From: Manduca sexta
Lineage: Eukaryota; Arthropoda; Insecta; Lepidoptera; Sphingidae
NCBI RefSeq assembly: GCF_014839805.1
Contig: NC_051137.1
Coordinates: forward strand, 7,367,170-7,431,169
Direction: 5' to 3'
Length of the DNA: 64,000 nucleotides
Of this stretch, positions 1-12,670 are shown piece by piece. The notes beneath the pieces are model-generated. The model saw only the letters and a list, made by a program, of their open reading frames with translations. It was not told the DNA's origin and searched no databases. Each line of letters starts with the position of its first letter. Position 1 is the stretch's first letter. A program made the translations under genes and the position numbers.

Positions 1-1380
1 AATATTGAAGTATGTCATAAAACCTAAAATTTTGTTTCACTCTTTATTAATTAAAAGCAAAATGATATGAAAGAAATTAACGTGAGATATTCAAAAGGTT
101 TAGCTTTAACATTTTTTAAATATTTTTTGCACTCCTATGTGCAATACTTATGTAATATTCTTTGATTAAGTATTTTATCTGATTGAGGGTGTAATTGTAT
201 CTACTTACTACAAAATATTCTAATTGATATACTGTCCTAGTCATTTTACAAAGTTACACCTTGCAATTTTTTACTTTGCGAATTTTACAAAGGCCACAGC
301 AATAACGATCCCCTGTAATTATTGTTATAGCATGCAACAATTATAATGCTCTAGAAATGTCACTTTTTGTGTAAATCACGTGGCTGGTAGTTAACGGCAC
401 GCCTCCCCATAAATATAAACACCATATAGACCTTCGAATTCAAAGAACTCCATTATAAAGTGGAGTACACTGTTTTTTTCCGACGTGTTGAGATCTTCTC
501 TGCTTTTCTTAACGCAGCGTGTTTACTGGGACCTTATACTATATGATAGTGTAAACTCGTAACACGGCCATATTACGTTGTCTTCGACAAATTACTGTGG
601 AATGATATTCTGTATGCCAATTTCTATTTTCTTAAACGCAACGTGGTGCGTTATGCTTGTTACGCACTGTCAAAATAATGTGAGGCATAGAGAATAAGGC
701 CTCTCGATAAAAAAATCTTAAAACTACACAACAATGCTTGTACACCGCAGATAAGCAGAAGAAATAAATGAAGCAGTGGTCTCTACTCTTAAGAATGTAT
801 ACGAGATATATATTCCCCACCCAATTGTTTTTGCAGAAAAATATAAATATTTATCTGTTGTTCAAAATGCTAGCAAAGTTTGTCTCAAAACTCATTAGGC
901 TAAATCAATGAATATTACAATAACTGCAGACTACAGTATGCATGCATTTCATTTCATTCATTACAATGCTACAGTTGATAGTGAAGATAAGACAATGCCA
1001 TCTACCCCATTTGGTGTTTTTAATGTCATCAGTTACTTCAATGGTACCTACACGCTGGTAAATTAATGTATTTCAAGTTCTACTTTTGTATTTGGTATTT
1101 TCACAGAATTAATCTTGATAAAAGCTTACTTCGTAATCAATGTGTTTGAGTAATGATGATATATTTTGAACAATATATGGACACTACGAATATACACCGA
1201 TAGAGGAGCTCTGCATGAATCTTATACAAATAAGGAATTAATGTTTTCAGAATGTAGAGTCTAACTTCTAGATAAGCTCATTGGACATAGACATTTAAAT
1301 TACCTTTAATAGACTTAAGTGTACTGAACACAATAAGTATTACGTAGTGCGTGTTTTTAGTAAATTAACTACAGTAATTA
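1..1380. other. Gene-free AT-rich stretch
   Basis: No reading frame resembling a known protein, no RNA gene and no clear repeat were seen here. The few open frames are short and AT-biased. Confidence 0.5.
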
Positions 1381-1392
1381 CGTAACGGGCCA

Positions 1393-1600
1393 GATGATGG
1401 GTATCGTGAGCGTCAAATACGTGATTTGGTTCGGACGAAGTGTCGGTAGCGTGCACGGTGCGATATTATCTAGATGCGGTCGGGGCGCGCCATCTGTCGG
1501 ACAGATGGGCCTGACGTCATGCGAAGCCCTGCGCCCTGCGCTCTGCCCGCAGGGGCTTCGACGGGCACGGCACGCGCCACTGGCCAACCCATCCTGATTT
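1393..1600. promoter_or_regulatory. GC-rich island with CRE and paired E-boxes
   Basis: A CpG-rich patch stands out from the AT-rich surroundings. It contains a full palindromic CRE (TGACGTCA, 1512-1519). A 9-bp inverted repeat at 1490-1508 joins two E-boxes, CATCTG and CAGATG. A GC-rich hairpin has arms at 1522-1533 and 1548-1560 with one bulge. Both strands stay open for about 65-80 codons, but high GC alone explains that and no protein was recognised. It could be a promoter, an enhancer or a noncoding exon; the regulatory role is inference. Confidence 0.35.
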
Positions 1601-1996
1601 ACTGTGTTTCGTACCACATATTATATTATATGAAAGGTTCGTTTTGTTTACCCCAATATGTAAATTTTGTATATATGAAATGTTTCTTTATAAGCGTAAT
1701 GTTTGACATGAATTACACATGGATGAATTTTAGGTTTAGCATGAGTGTAAATGTTGAAATGGATCCAGTTATGCCAAAGTGTACCAAAAGACAAATTATC
1801 CAAAAATATTATGTTATAAATATTTTAGCACAAATGTTGTTTTAAAGTAGTTGGTACATTATGGCATACCTTAGTCCAATTAATTTTAAGATATCATAAA
1901 AAGCTAATGAGTACAAAGAAAAATAATTTATAAAACTATATTCTCGTAATTAAATATAATATCAATTTTTAACATCAAACATAAAGATAAAAAAAA

Positions 1997-2215
1997 ATAC
2001 AGAGGCGCAACCAGGGCATCCACTTTTCGCTAAGTGCGTCCGTCCCATGATATGATAGGGGGCAAGCTTATCTCTATATCGGGCATATATTTCAGACCCC
2101 AGTCCATACTGAGAAGAAAAACCCCAAATATCGCTTGGCCCAAGCCGGGATTCGAACCCAGGACCTCAGGACTGTCGTACCGCGCATGCAATACAACTAC
2201 GCATGCAATACAACT
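1997..2215 (-). repeat. tRNA-derived SINE copy
   Basis: Read on the minus strand, this copy has an RNA polymerase III B box (GGTTCGAATCC, complement of 2148-2158), followed by the same body as the copies near 5100 and 35171. An A-rich run sits at its left edge on the plus strand, as expected for the 3' tail of a minus-strand copy. The family name is not known to me. Confidence 0.65.
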
Positions 2216-3186
2216 ACTAAATTTCGTATTGTTCGTAATTTTATAAACATCTAAGTAGAAGCACTGAAGATCAAGGGAAATATTGGTTATCGCACGAATT
2301 CATAATGCGAATTTTTTAAATCTTATTTAATAGCAGGGTCAAGAGAAAATTACTTATTAGTGATAATAATCATCCATTTCTAGAGAAAAATATGCGCACC
2401 AATTATAATCAAGGTTGCACTCAATCAGGCGAGGATTAAAAATGTTCTATTTATTAGTCTTAGACGTCAGAATCAGAGCAATTGAATCTGTTTAATATTT
2501 TACATTTTGCTGCTTTTACCTACACCTTCTTTAGATTTGTTATTCTTTTACATCATATTTTTGTCATTTATCTTACGTAAGTAAATAATAAGATTTTATT
2601 TGTCTGTAATTATAATTAGCATCTTATTTATAATCTAAGGTTGTCAGAAGTTCTTATTTATAGCGATAAAAATATTTACTATAGTAAATATATATATATT
2701 TAATAAATTTTTTACTACATTGCTCGTATAACAATGAATGACACAAATACGAGTGAAGCACCTAAGCATACAAAACTTATTTTTAGTTGTACGAGTTGAT
2801 ACGAGTGGAAAATAAATGCTCTGGTGGGCGGCACGCGACAACACTCCAGCGCAACAGGCACAAGGGCAGGACGATCACCATAATTGAACGGCCGCTGCTG
2901 ACCGAGGACGTGGTATCAGGCTTAGGTCAAGTCTACACAAAATTGCCATCAATTACATAGGCATACGTATGTTCATATCGCAAACAATTGAATAACCTTA
3001 ACCAGAATTTGTTTGATTGTTCTATCAACGTTTTCCTAGTTATCATTAGGGCATGGACTTGGAGGTGGATTTATAATGCATTTGTCATTATAACACTTAT
3101 CGTTTTGGCAAAAAATGCGTTTACTATTGTTATTTAGCGTATTGTGATTGAAGACAATGAAGTGATGAAAGTTCATTGCAGTAAAA
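2216..3186. other. Noncoding stretch with a GC-richer patch
   Basis: No gene seen. Around 2822-2960 the sequence is GC-richer than its neighbours and resembles no repeat elsewhere in the window; it could be a conserved noncoding element, but nothing in the sequence proves this. Confidence 0.3.
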
Positions 3187-3245
3187 ATATTAGAATTCAA
3201 GTTGACTACTGTAATAATTACAGTAGTCAACTTGAATTCTAATAT
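3187..3245. repeat. Near-perfect 59-bp palindrome
   Basis: Two 29-base arms, 3187-3215 and 3217-3245, are exact reverse complements with a single base between them. Each arm contains an EcoRI-type GAATTC and the core GTTGACTACTG. The flanks (3186 and 3246) do not pair. With a one-base loop it is not a microRNA-type hairpin; it would form a cruciform or the centre of an inverted duplication. Confidence 0.9.
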
Positions 3246-4140
3246 ACTGTGGGGATTGATATCATATATATTTTAATTGATATAATTCATTGTCATCTAA
3301 AATGTCGTTTATATCATAAATAGTATCGTCCTAAAAACTTGTAGAAAGTCACCTTTAATTTTTATAGTTTAAAGTTTTTCATAAATTTATATCGACATAA
3401 AGCCCTACAAAGTCGAAAATATCTTTTAATGAAAAGAAGTCATTGCCCATGAACAAGTAGTTATAAACTCGTGCAATAAACCAATATGAAATTGACATCG
3501 GTGTTGTATTGAATATCAAACGTATCTAAATCCGTTACATAGCTTACACACACAATGGTTTAAGTTAACATATTAAAAAGTTTTTACTTTTCATGTAATT
3601 ACCTACAGATATGTTAGTTTCAGGATTGTTTTAAAATTGGGAACGACGCGACGACGACAAAAAGGACTGCATCAAACTATGTCAATTTACATTTTGCAGG
3701 ACTGTTACCTGCTAATTACAATAAAATTGCAAAACGGGATATTCATTATCCTCATAATATCGAGAACTAAAAAGGATTGTTGATAATAAATGTTATTAAA
3801 AAAGATTTTAAAGAACAAAATGGTTTTAGTATAAAACATGTTTGCGACAATATGTCGTTATTTTGTTTTTGCAAGCAACCGTGGCTAAACGCAAAGCGGT
3901 GCATTCGGCATGCGTGCCAGATTCAATTTCAGCTACCGGACTCCGCGCCACGTTTTGTGGGTTAATGAGCATTAAAAAGAAAGTTCTTTTTAACCTCATT
4001 ATCCGATGTAACTGCGACAATGAACTCGCCTTACATGCGTGTAATATGATCCCCGCTATTGCAGTTTATATGAAAGTACCTCTGTTTAAATCATGATCAC
4101 AATTTTTTATTAACGTACTATAGATATTTTAATAATAATA
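3246..4140. other. Noncoding stretch
   Basis: Three short overlapping open frames (roughly 3777-4096, both strands) cross a slightly GC-richer patch, but they contradict one another and resemble no known protein. No gene is supported. Confidence 0.35.
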
Positions 4141-4145
4141 ATATC

Positions 4146-4330
4146 AGCCCTGTATATATTGTCCCACCGTTAGGCACGGGCTTCCTCTACTACTGAGAGG
4201 GATGAGGCCTTAGACAACCACGCTGGCCAAGTGCGGATTGGGAGACTTCACATACCCTCGGAATTTTTATAAAGAACTTCTCAAGTATGCAGGTTTCCTC
4301 ACGATGTTTTCCTTCACCGTTAAAACAAGC
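4146..4330 (+). repeat. Dispersed lepidopteran-type repeat
   Basis: The segment with 'gcacgggcttcctctacta', 'gagagggatgaggccttag' and 'gtttcctcacgatgttttcc' matches, from memory, a very common dispersed repeat of moth and butterfly genomes. No coding capacity remains. Its class (SINE or LINE 3' end) cannot be settled here. Confidence 0.6.
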
Positions 4331-5097
4331 GATAATCCAAAAAGAAATTTTATGTTAATGTTTAATTGTATTTCACCTTAATAATCTAGTGGTATCTTCG
4401 CCACCTTTGTTTAGGGTAATATTATAAATAAATACCTAAATTGAAGTTCGTTTCTTGATCCCATGCCAGTACGTAGGTAAACAATTATACGAAAATTATC
4501 TATGGTTATTAATTAATACACAAAATGAAAGAGCATGATGTACAACTGAGATTAAATTAATAAAAACACTACTTTAACAAACAAGTCATATTGAATTTGA
4601 TACACAAATAAAATAAGTGCGCTTATTAAAAATATTTATACCGCAAACAATTTGCCCCCTTCGCAACCCTCGCGGAGGGCTTGTAGTGGTACGCAAACAC
4701 AGATCAAAGACTCAAAACACCAAGCACTTCACAAGGAAGCAAAGATTTATACCGCGTTTACTTTGGTAATAATTATTATCTGTATTTAAATAAACATTGA
4801 ATACAGAGTCTTTTAATGTAAATTGACCGTAAAGTACCTATACACTTTTTGTAAAAATGAATACTGTATTTTAAATATTACATCAAACATAATTTTTAGT
4901 GCATAAGCAGTTATAATGAACAGATTTTGTTGATCCATAACTATACATAATTATAACTAATAACCACTATTTGTGCGGTTGCGTTACGACCACCACATGA
5001 CACTAGACGGCAAGTTTAGCCAAAATTATTTATAGATTGCCGTTTTCATTAGTTTTACACAAACAAACACGCAAACAAGCGCAAACACAGCACGCCT

Positions 5098-5335
5098 TTA
5101 CCCAAAGGGATTGACAGAGGTGCAACCTGGGCATCTACCTTTCCCCATGTGCGTTTCATTTCGTAATGTGGTAGGGGCGACTCTATGGCATTATCGAGCT
5201 CAAATTCTAGACACTGAGACGAAGAACCCAATATCACTTTGCCAGACCCAGCATTCGGATCTGGAACTTCAAGGCGGTCTCGAACCTGCGCACGCAATAC
5301 AAGTATGCTACCGAGGTAGTCTCCTTCATTACTTT
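5098..5335 (-). repeat. tRNA-derived SINE copy (diverged)
   Basis: Same family and orientation as the copy at 1997-2215: 'ggtgcaacctgggcatctac', a 'gtaggggcg' segment and a degraded B-box region near 5255-5290. The open frames on both strands here come from the repeat. Confidence 0.55.
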
Positions 5336-8300
5336 TTAAAAACTTTTTAACATTACATAATTTATATCGTAATATATTTAAAATATTACGGTTATACCGG
5401 TAGATGTTATAACCACGGCCTGGTTTACAATGTTTGTCAAATATATTATAACGTTATTGACACAAGCCCATCATTAATACAGCCGAAGGGTCCACTTATT
5501 AATTTTAATAAATGGGGATGACTCGTCCGAGGGGGCGACAATCCACCGCGTAAGTTTTATTAGTTTTGATTTTATGGTTTGCGACTTACTTTCATTTGTT
5601 ATTCACCGATCGTAATTACGATAAAAAAGGCACTACAGTAATTACACCATGCATATTATTATGAAACTACTTAACACAACGTCGTCCCTTTCGACTTAGA
5701 TCATCTCAGCCTATAATACGCCTCCCGATAAACCTACAATAAGACAGATATGTACCTAACTTGCCCTATAATATGACACACGAAATCAAACTTAAAATTT
5801 ACAATCATTAGATTGTGAATCCATGTATTGGTTTCATGGTGATACGCCAACGAACATTTGACGAAATACACAAGCAGCCAAAACTTCAAATGATGTTATT
5901 TTACGTTCAGTTTCCTCTTCATGACATCCTCTAGGTATTTTTTTCAGAAATATTTAATGTACGGATATGAAATACATGTACCATTTTATTATTATGAATC
6001 CAAATATACATTTTCATCAAAATCAATTAAGGTAGTTAGTAGTTTGTTTTACTGGAATAAATATGTCATCCAAGTAAACGAAATCATGTATTTGCTTTCC
6101 TGAGACTTTTTCAGCAGAGTTTTTGTGTTGGGTTCTATTTCATCTATTTCGTACTAACATAAAAAAGCAAAATCACAAACATGTTAACAAAAAAAAATTG
6201 CTTTATACACGAGTTATTAATTTTTTGTCTCTGTGTTTAATTAAAATGAATTACTAAGCTATAATACAAGAATAAATACATGAAAACAATGTGCAATTAA
6301 AATATAACAGTGATTCCAAAATTAGGAACCCGTATAACCTTATGTACCAATATTAGTTGTTTTTGAACGCGGTATAATATCATAAATTATAAAATTATGA
6401 CATTTTAATAGTAATGTTTCCGATGTATGTTCCACAAAAATATTTAGAAATAACGTATCACACTTAGTTTCAGGACGCCTATAAACATTATGCGGCAAAT
6501 GTACATACCGCCTTTGTGGAAATGTTACGTTTGAATTTTGTATAATTCAAGTCTGATATTCGATCCAACAATAACTAGTAATATGCTCTCGTCGTCTTCT
6601 AGTTATTATTCTTAATAAACCTTAAGCGTTAAAAGGGAGAATTGCCGTTGTATGCGACCAAAAAAAAGAGTTAAAATCGACTGACATTTGATAATAGAAC
6701 TAACAGCGTGTAATTTTGCATAGAAGTTTACAAAAAACTAATTCATAGCATTTAATTGGTTAAGTATTAACTGCTTGAGAATTATCCCTCACAAATCATT
6801 AACTTTCATAAAGCCCAAGGAAATAAATAGTTATATAAAACTTTGTAATTGTAATATGTACTGTATACAAAGGTTTATAACTAAATAACTGATAAGGAAT
6901 GTTAGATTATAGGTTACTATGTGCTGCGACATTTCTTCCTGAAATAACTGTCCCGGAATAAACTGGCGCTGTATACTTACATATTCTTCTGCGATTAAAT
7001 TTAGCAGATAAGTTAATTGATAGCGTTTCCTCGGTATCTGTGTATCAATATTTGCGTGAGTCTGTTCAGCGATTCCTATGCTTGTTTATTTGTAAAGGCA
7101 TTTCACGCGGGCAACTTTGCCCGGGTGAAATTCCTTTGTCGCAACAAAAGTCCACTTAATACATAGCGAACTGTAGCGAACCATAGCGCTACCTTTATAG
7201 CGTTAGCCCATCTAATTAAAAACAGATTAAATAATATATGATCTATCTGTATGCCAAATTTTATCCCAATCCTTTCTGGTGATTCTGCTTTAAAAGGTTA
7301 ACATTCGCATTTATAATATGATTATTGCGCCGATTAACGTCTAGTATTAGTTGACGTATATTTAAGCGAATAAAACAAATTATATTTATTATTCATGAAA
7401 AATAGTTGGCGTCTGGTATAGATGGAATTTAATATGTGGTAATGGTAAAGGATTGTATTAAGTACCTAAACGTTGTTTATCGAAAATATTAAAAAAGTTA
7501 ATATTGGTAAAATAAATCATACATTAAGTTTATGAAATAATCGAAACAAATGAACAAGCAAACTGGAATCAGTGATCAAACTCTACGAGACTAAACATTG
7601 TTTATTTTATTAGTCGGGGTAGAAGTACCCCTCGCTGGCCAGCTGCTAAACTACCATAAAAGTGCTCGGATCAGTCGCGCGTGCCGCCCGCGGCGCATCT
7701 CTAAATTGCATTTTAACCTAATTACGGACTGATATAATTTTTCGGTTCTGTTATAATCAGATAACGTAGACATTATCACATTATGGCAGTTTTGCAATGG
7801 GCGGGATCGCTGCTCTGTCAAACGTTGATGAAATTTAATGATGAAATTCAATTGTTGTTTTAGAATTATAATAAAACTGGGTCAAAAATAGGTTTATGTA
7901 AGTTCAATACTTGAGGGAATCTTCCAAAGTTTTTTATGAATTTCACATTATGGAAAATACAGATTGCCGGTAAAAAAATATAGCGGTTTCATCCTTTAGG
8001 CGACAATATTTTTGTAATCCATAACCGGAAAAACTTAGGTAGGTATGACCTTATATTATATATAAGTTAAAGCTGTATTTCAGTGATAGTAACCACCGTT
8101 CCTCTTCATAAAGTGTCAGTAGTACTTAGCTAGTCAAAAGTCTTGCCCGACAATGCATTGCGTTCTAGACATTAGGTGTTGAGTCTCATTATGTAAAGGA
8201 TTAAACTGGCTGAAATATTCTTAAAAAACAGTACCATTGCTATGCTTTCTGTAATAGTGTTTAAATCAAATAATATATCTATATAACGTGACATCTCAAT

Positions 8301-8460
8301 AAATATCATTTTTTTTCATTTCATCAAATGTTGATGTTTCGATCCTAAGATAATTAGAATATTCCAAAAGTGCGATAATTAACAATAATTGTATGAAGAA
8401 TAAAACTCACACCTTAATTAATTATAATTATGTATATTATCTACCAAGTAACTTTTATTT
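5336..8460. other. Gene-free stretch
   Basis: Mostly AT-rich noncoding DNA. Two small features stand out: 7095-7145 carries 'cacgcgggcaactttgcccgggtg' related to the TE tails elsewhere, and 7600-7720 is a GC-richer patch with a CAGCTG E-box that matches no repeat in the window. No gene is supported. Confidence 0.4.
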
Positions 8461-8461
8461 G

Positions 8462-8830
8462 ATGACTAGCTGACCCGGCGAACTTCGTACCGCCTAACAG
8501 TCGACATATTGATATTAATATTTATACGATACTTACGTCACTCAATTGTTTTGCCTTCCCGGAACCCCCCACTAACACTTAAACTTTATGGTATGGTATT
8601 AAAGTTCAAATTGACTTTTAAGTAGGTATTGTTACGAATCTTTTGTATCGGAATGTAGAAAAGTGTTGTTTTTAGACATTTTAAGGCAATTCTTAAAAAA
8701 ATTCTCTTCGTAAGAACCATCCTCGTACTTCAAGGAATATTATAAAAAAAGAATTAGCGAAATCGGTTCAGCAGCTCTCGAGATTCGCGCTTAGCAAGGA
8801 ATTCAGCAATTCATTTTTATATAATAGACT
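8462..8830 (+). repeat. Dispersed repeat, copy 1 of pair
   Basis: The segment from 'gactagctgacccggcgaac' to 'caattcatttttatataata' has a second, diverged copy at 9890-10150. They share 'aaagttcaaattgactttta/aaagctcaaattgactct', a 'gttcagc..tctcgag' block and the 'attcatttttatata' end. This looks like a non-LTR element 3' region. Confidence 0.6.
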
Positions 8831-9665
8831 AGCTCCCGCCCGCAGCTTCGCCCGCGTGGATTTCGGACTTCAAAAATGGAGCCGATCGCGAACGTTCGAG
8901 AATGTTCGTTTTACGAAGCTACTCGCTAGGTGATTCGCTAGCCTCTAGGTGCCAAGCAAGCCGCCTGCCTGTGCGTTCGCGACCTTATTGTATATACAAA
9001 AATAATCCTTATAGCATGATTCAGTATTCCCGCGCGATGGCTTATTATTAGCGTATTTCATATATAACTTTGGTGTTTCTATAACGATTTCTATGATTCT
9101 TTTTTATGGAATATTTAATAATGTTAACTTTTTAATTAGGGATGACTGAGAGTGTTATAAACGTAAGAGTAGACAAATATAATGAGAAAGCTTGGAACTG
9201 CTAAGCTATCGGGAGTTACACATGTTATTGTGAGTCAACCATAAAAGATAGACATATGCTGTCGTGGGATATTATTTACATAATTTTAAGGAGAACATTT
9301 CCGTCATACATGATTTCTATGTAGCTTTAACCATTAAGGTTGCACACGCGACGGAAGCTTAAAAATGGAGTAACTTCTCCCGTTTTCCCAATATTTCCCT
9401 TCACTGCTCTGCTCCTATTAATTGTAGCGTGATGAAAAGTATACTATAACCAGCACAGGAGTATGACAAATAATTGTACCAAGTTTCGTAAAAATCCGTC
9501 GAGTAGTTTTTGTTTCTATAACGGTTATACAGACAGACAGACAGACAAAAATTTTACTAATTGCATTTTTGGCGTCAGTATCGATCCCTAATCACCCCCA
9601 GTTATTTTGGAAATATATTTCATGTACAGAATTGACCTCTCTACAGATTTATTATAAGTATAGAT
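8829..9665 (+). repeat. Non-LTR-like element fragment between paired repeats
   Basis: It begins 'gactagctcccgcccgcagc' and ends after 'accaagtttcgtaaaaatcc', a short ACAG tandem run (about 9531-9547) and an 'attataagtatagat' tail, typical to my memory of lepidopteran RTE/CR1-type 3' ends. No intact reverse transcriptase remains. Confidence 0.5.
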
Positions 9666-9889
9666 ATGCAAAAGTAGCTCAAAAATTGTCCATAACGAAA
9701 ACATGCATTTTAAAGTAAAACAAAAGAAATAATATCGTGAAGCCAACCAAATAACTAATGATATATTAAATTTTGTGACTGTTCAATTTAGTCGGGTCCG
9801 CGATATCACTTTTGTTGAGTTTCAGTTTCAGTTGAGTTTTCATTATTATATTCTGTGCTCCAACTGCTTTGATGTTAGGAACACACCTA

Positions 9890-10150
9890 CATTGCTTAGA
9901 CAACAGTGAACTTTATACAATAGCAATAAAGCTCAAATTGACTCTACGTATTAGTTAGAAAACGTTTGTATGGGAAATAGAAAAATGCTGTTTTGAGGAT
10001 TTTCCCGGCAATTATTCGAATTTTTCTCACCTTTTAAACCTTCCCTAGACCTCCACGAATAATTCAAGACCAAGATAAGATAAATCCGTTCAGCCGTTCT
10101 CGAGTTTTAGCGAGACTAACGAACAGCAATTCATTTTTATATATATAGAT
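9890..10150 (+). repeat. Dispersed repeat, copy 2 of pair
   Basis: Diverged direct copy of 8462-8830, ending 'cagcaattcatttttatata'. The two copies flank the element at 8829-9665. Confidence 0.55.
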
Positions 10151-10384
10151 TAAGACCTGCTTAAAAATAAATTTATGAACAACACTTAAACATAAAATTA
10201 GTGATACATAATAAAAAAAAAACTTTATTTCTTACGTAGGGAAAAAAGTTGCACTTATGATACGTCAGAACAATTTATAAGAATTATTATTATTATTTCT
10301 GAATAACACAAATAAAAAAATAATGACATTTCATCGCTTATATTATTATGCAAAGATAATAATAATATGTAAAGTTGTAATGTT

Positions 10385-10475
10385 TTTGACTGGGAGAGAA
10401 TGCCTACGGCATTAAAGACCGCCTATGTAGAATTGTGTATATAAACTGTAAATAAATAAATAAATAAATAATGTT
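10385..10475 (+). repeat. LINE 3' tail with AAAT run
   Basis: 'gggagagaatgcctacggca', then 'ttaaagaccgcctatg' and an AAAT tetranucleotide run match, from memory, the 3' end of a common lepidopteran non-LTR retrotransposon. Only the tail is present. Confidence 0.6.
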
Positions 10476-12230
10476 ACGAGAGACAACTTCCTTATAAAAT
10501 TGTTTGCAAAATAGTTCTTATCCGTCCATATCACTAGAGTAGTGTGGATGACGCAGAGAATTATAACATTTGGTAATAAGTCTTCGGCTCATTATTTGAA
10601 CGTATTTATTTTCTAACAGTTATATAGGATAGGTTTGTGTCTGCGGCTTTACTTGTGATATTCTTAATATTAGTTAACGAGTACCTGTAAATTCGCCTAT
10701 AAATCTATCTACCTATAAATCCGCTTTGTGTTGTGATTCATTCAGACGAATTTAATTTCATAATATTCCTAATTGTGTTTCCAATAACTAGTCCCACATA
10801 TAAGTAATTTAGGGGGACATAACATTTATAAATAAGGTCTTTGTATTTAATTTATCGTTTTTTTTTAATATGTGTTTTTACGATAAGAATTTGTAACAAA
10901 ATACTATTTTGAGTTACCATTTTTATATAGAACGCTTTGTTTTCGACTTTATTTGCATGAAATCTTTGTGATATCTAAGTCAGAATTCTCTTCAAAATTT
11001 ATTTTGACAAATGTTAAGTAATTGATGCCACAGAAAATAATTATGTATACGCTCTTATTATATAAGATAGTACTCCACTGTTTGACACTAGCTTTTTATT
11101 TCTATATCATTAATATGTAACGAGAATTGCAGACTTATAATGAGCTGTTTATGTGCAAAGAATGAATAAGAATAGACCAAAGATTCAACTGTTCTACACA
11201 TGCTAAATATCAATGTAATGTTATAATAAATATTTTGAAATGAGAATGGGAGCACGCGTGGGTCCACCCATGTCATAATAGTTTCCCATAGTAATCCGAT
11301 ACTGCGGTCCCGACACGCGACAGTACCAACTACCAAAGATACAATATCTCAGTACAAATTATATTTTGAGTGATCCATGATAAACGATAAGATGTATTAA
11401 ACAAAGCTATCTCGTAATATAATATATATTAAGGGAGCTATTAAGTAATGCTATATAATGTTTAGGTATTTGCATAAAATGACGGTGGAAAACATTAGTT
11501 TTTAATAGTTAATAAGAAAAAAAATATTTCAATAACAATACTTTTTGTATCTAGTTACAAATTAAACGGTTTATAAAGAAGTAGTTACTCAAAATCTTTT
11601 TTGTAACGAAAGGGACTTCATAATATTCATATTTTTCGTATTATTCCTAATATTTTTTTAGGAGAGCTAATATATTTTCTTGGAAATTTTATTGTGAAAA
11701 ATGCGTTATCAAAATTTGAGAGCTCGACTGCTAGCGTCTGGAAATCTCAACAAAAGTAATTTATTATTTTTATACCTTTTAAGCACATTTAATAATTTAA
11801 TCCTCAACGCAGTGAGATGTCTGCGCCTAAGGCCTTTTACGATTCTTGAATGTACTACATGAAATCGCTGCTTATCGCGGGTTACTTATATCAAACGCAT
11901 TATGAAAATGTTTTATAATACTCGTGAACGTGGCATGAAATTACATTCAAATTAGCGTAGGTGTAAAAAACCGGTGCTTGTCTTTATAATAATTATTACT
12001 TAGCTCTCGCTCAGTGATCGAAATTAGATTATTATCTTTATTTAAGGTTTCTTGGTTGATAGGTCCACACCGACCGTCCAGCATCTTTTTGGAGTGAAAT
12101 GGCCGAAGTTAACAATTCTGGGGGTTGATTTATAATATACAATATTTAATAAATTAATAAATATTTTTTTTTACAAAAAATTAAACCGTCTTTAAGAATA
12201 GAAATCAAAAAATAATTTCACATAACAGGT
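10476..12230. other. Gene-free AT-rich stretch
   Basis: No gene or recognised repeat. An 82-codon minus-strand frame at 11088-11336 is AT-biased and unlike any family I know. Confidence 0.4.
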
Positions 12231-12234
12231 ATAT

Positions 12235-12670
12235 ACTGGATACCAATTTTGGAGTCGGTGCCTAATTAATATTGCTAGTTAGCTAGGTAAATACATAAAC
12301 AAATATACATGATAACTAAAAATGTCACAAGAAAGCAAAATTCGCGATTTCGTTTGCTTTGACGACATGATTATTTTAGTTTATTTAGTTTTAAAAGCAA
12401 ACTACTGAAGCGATTTTGAAAAAAATATATATGGGACCAATATGGAGGTATATTCTTTCGAATAAAAAATGAAATTTCCAAATCGGTCCATAAATGAGCG
12501 AATTCTGAGATAAAAAACATGAACAAAAATTCACGCACAATTGATAACCTCCTCTTTTTTTTGAAGTCGCTTAATAAAATCCATTGACCACACTGATACT
12601 ATACATTTTAATCTAAACCTTCGTCATGAAATTTAGATGTTCGGACGGAACCGTGAACAAAAGCTAGTGA
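12235..12670 (+). repeat. Dispersed repeat, also present near 58,745-59,360
   Basis: The body contains 'gtcacaagaaagcaaaattc', 'tcggtccataaatgagcga' and 'ttgataacctcctc...gaagtcg'. The same motifs recur in the same order at 59,105-59,360. The head ('tatactggatac...ggagtcggtgcc') recurs inverted at 58,752-58,790. Family unidentified; the 'gataacctcctcc...gaagtcggtta' end is common in Lepidoptera. Confidence 0.65.

Noticed and set aside
3777..4096. Small gene from three overlapping frames
   Set aside because: Frames lie on both strands, contradict each other and match nothing known.
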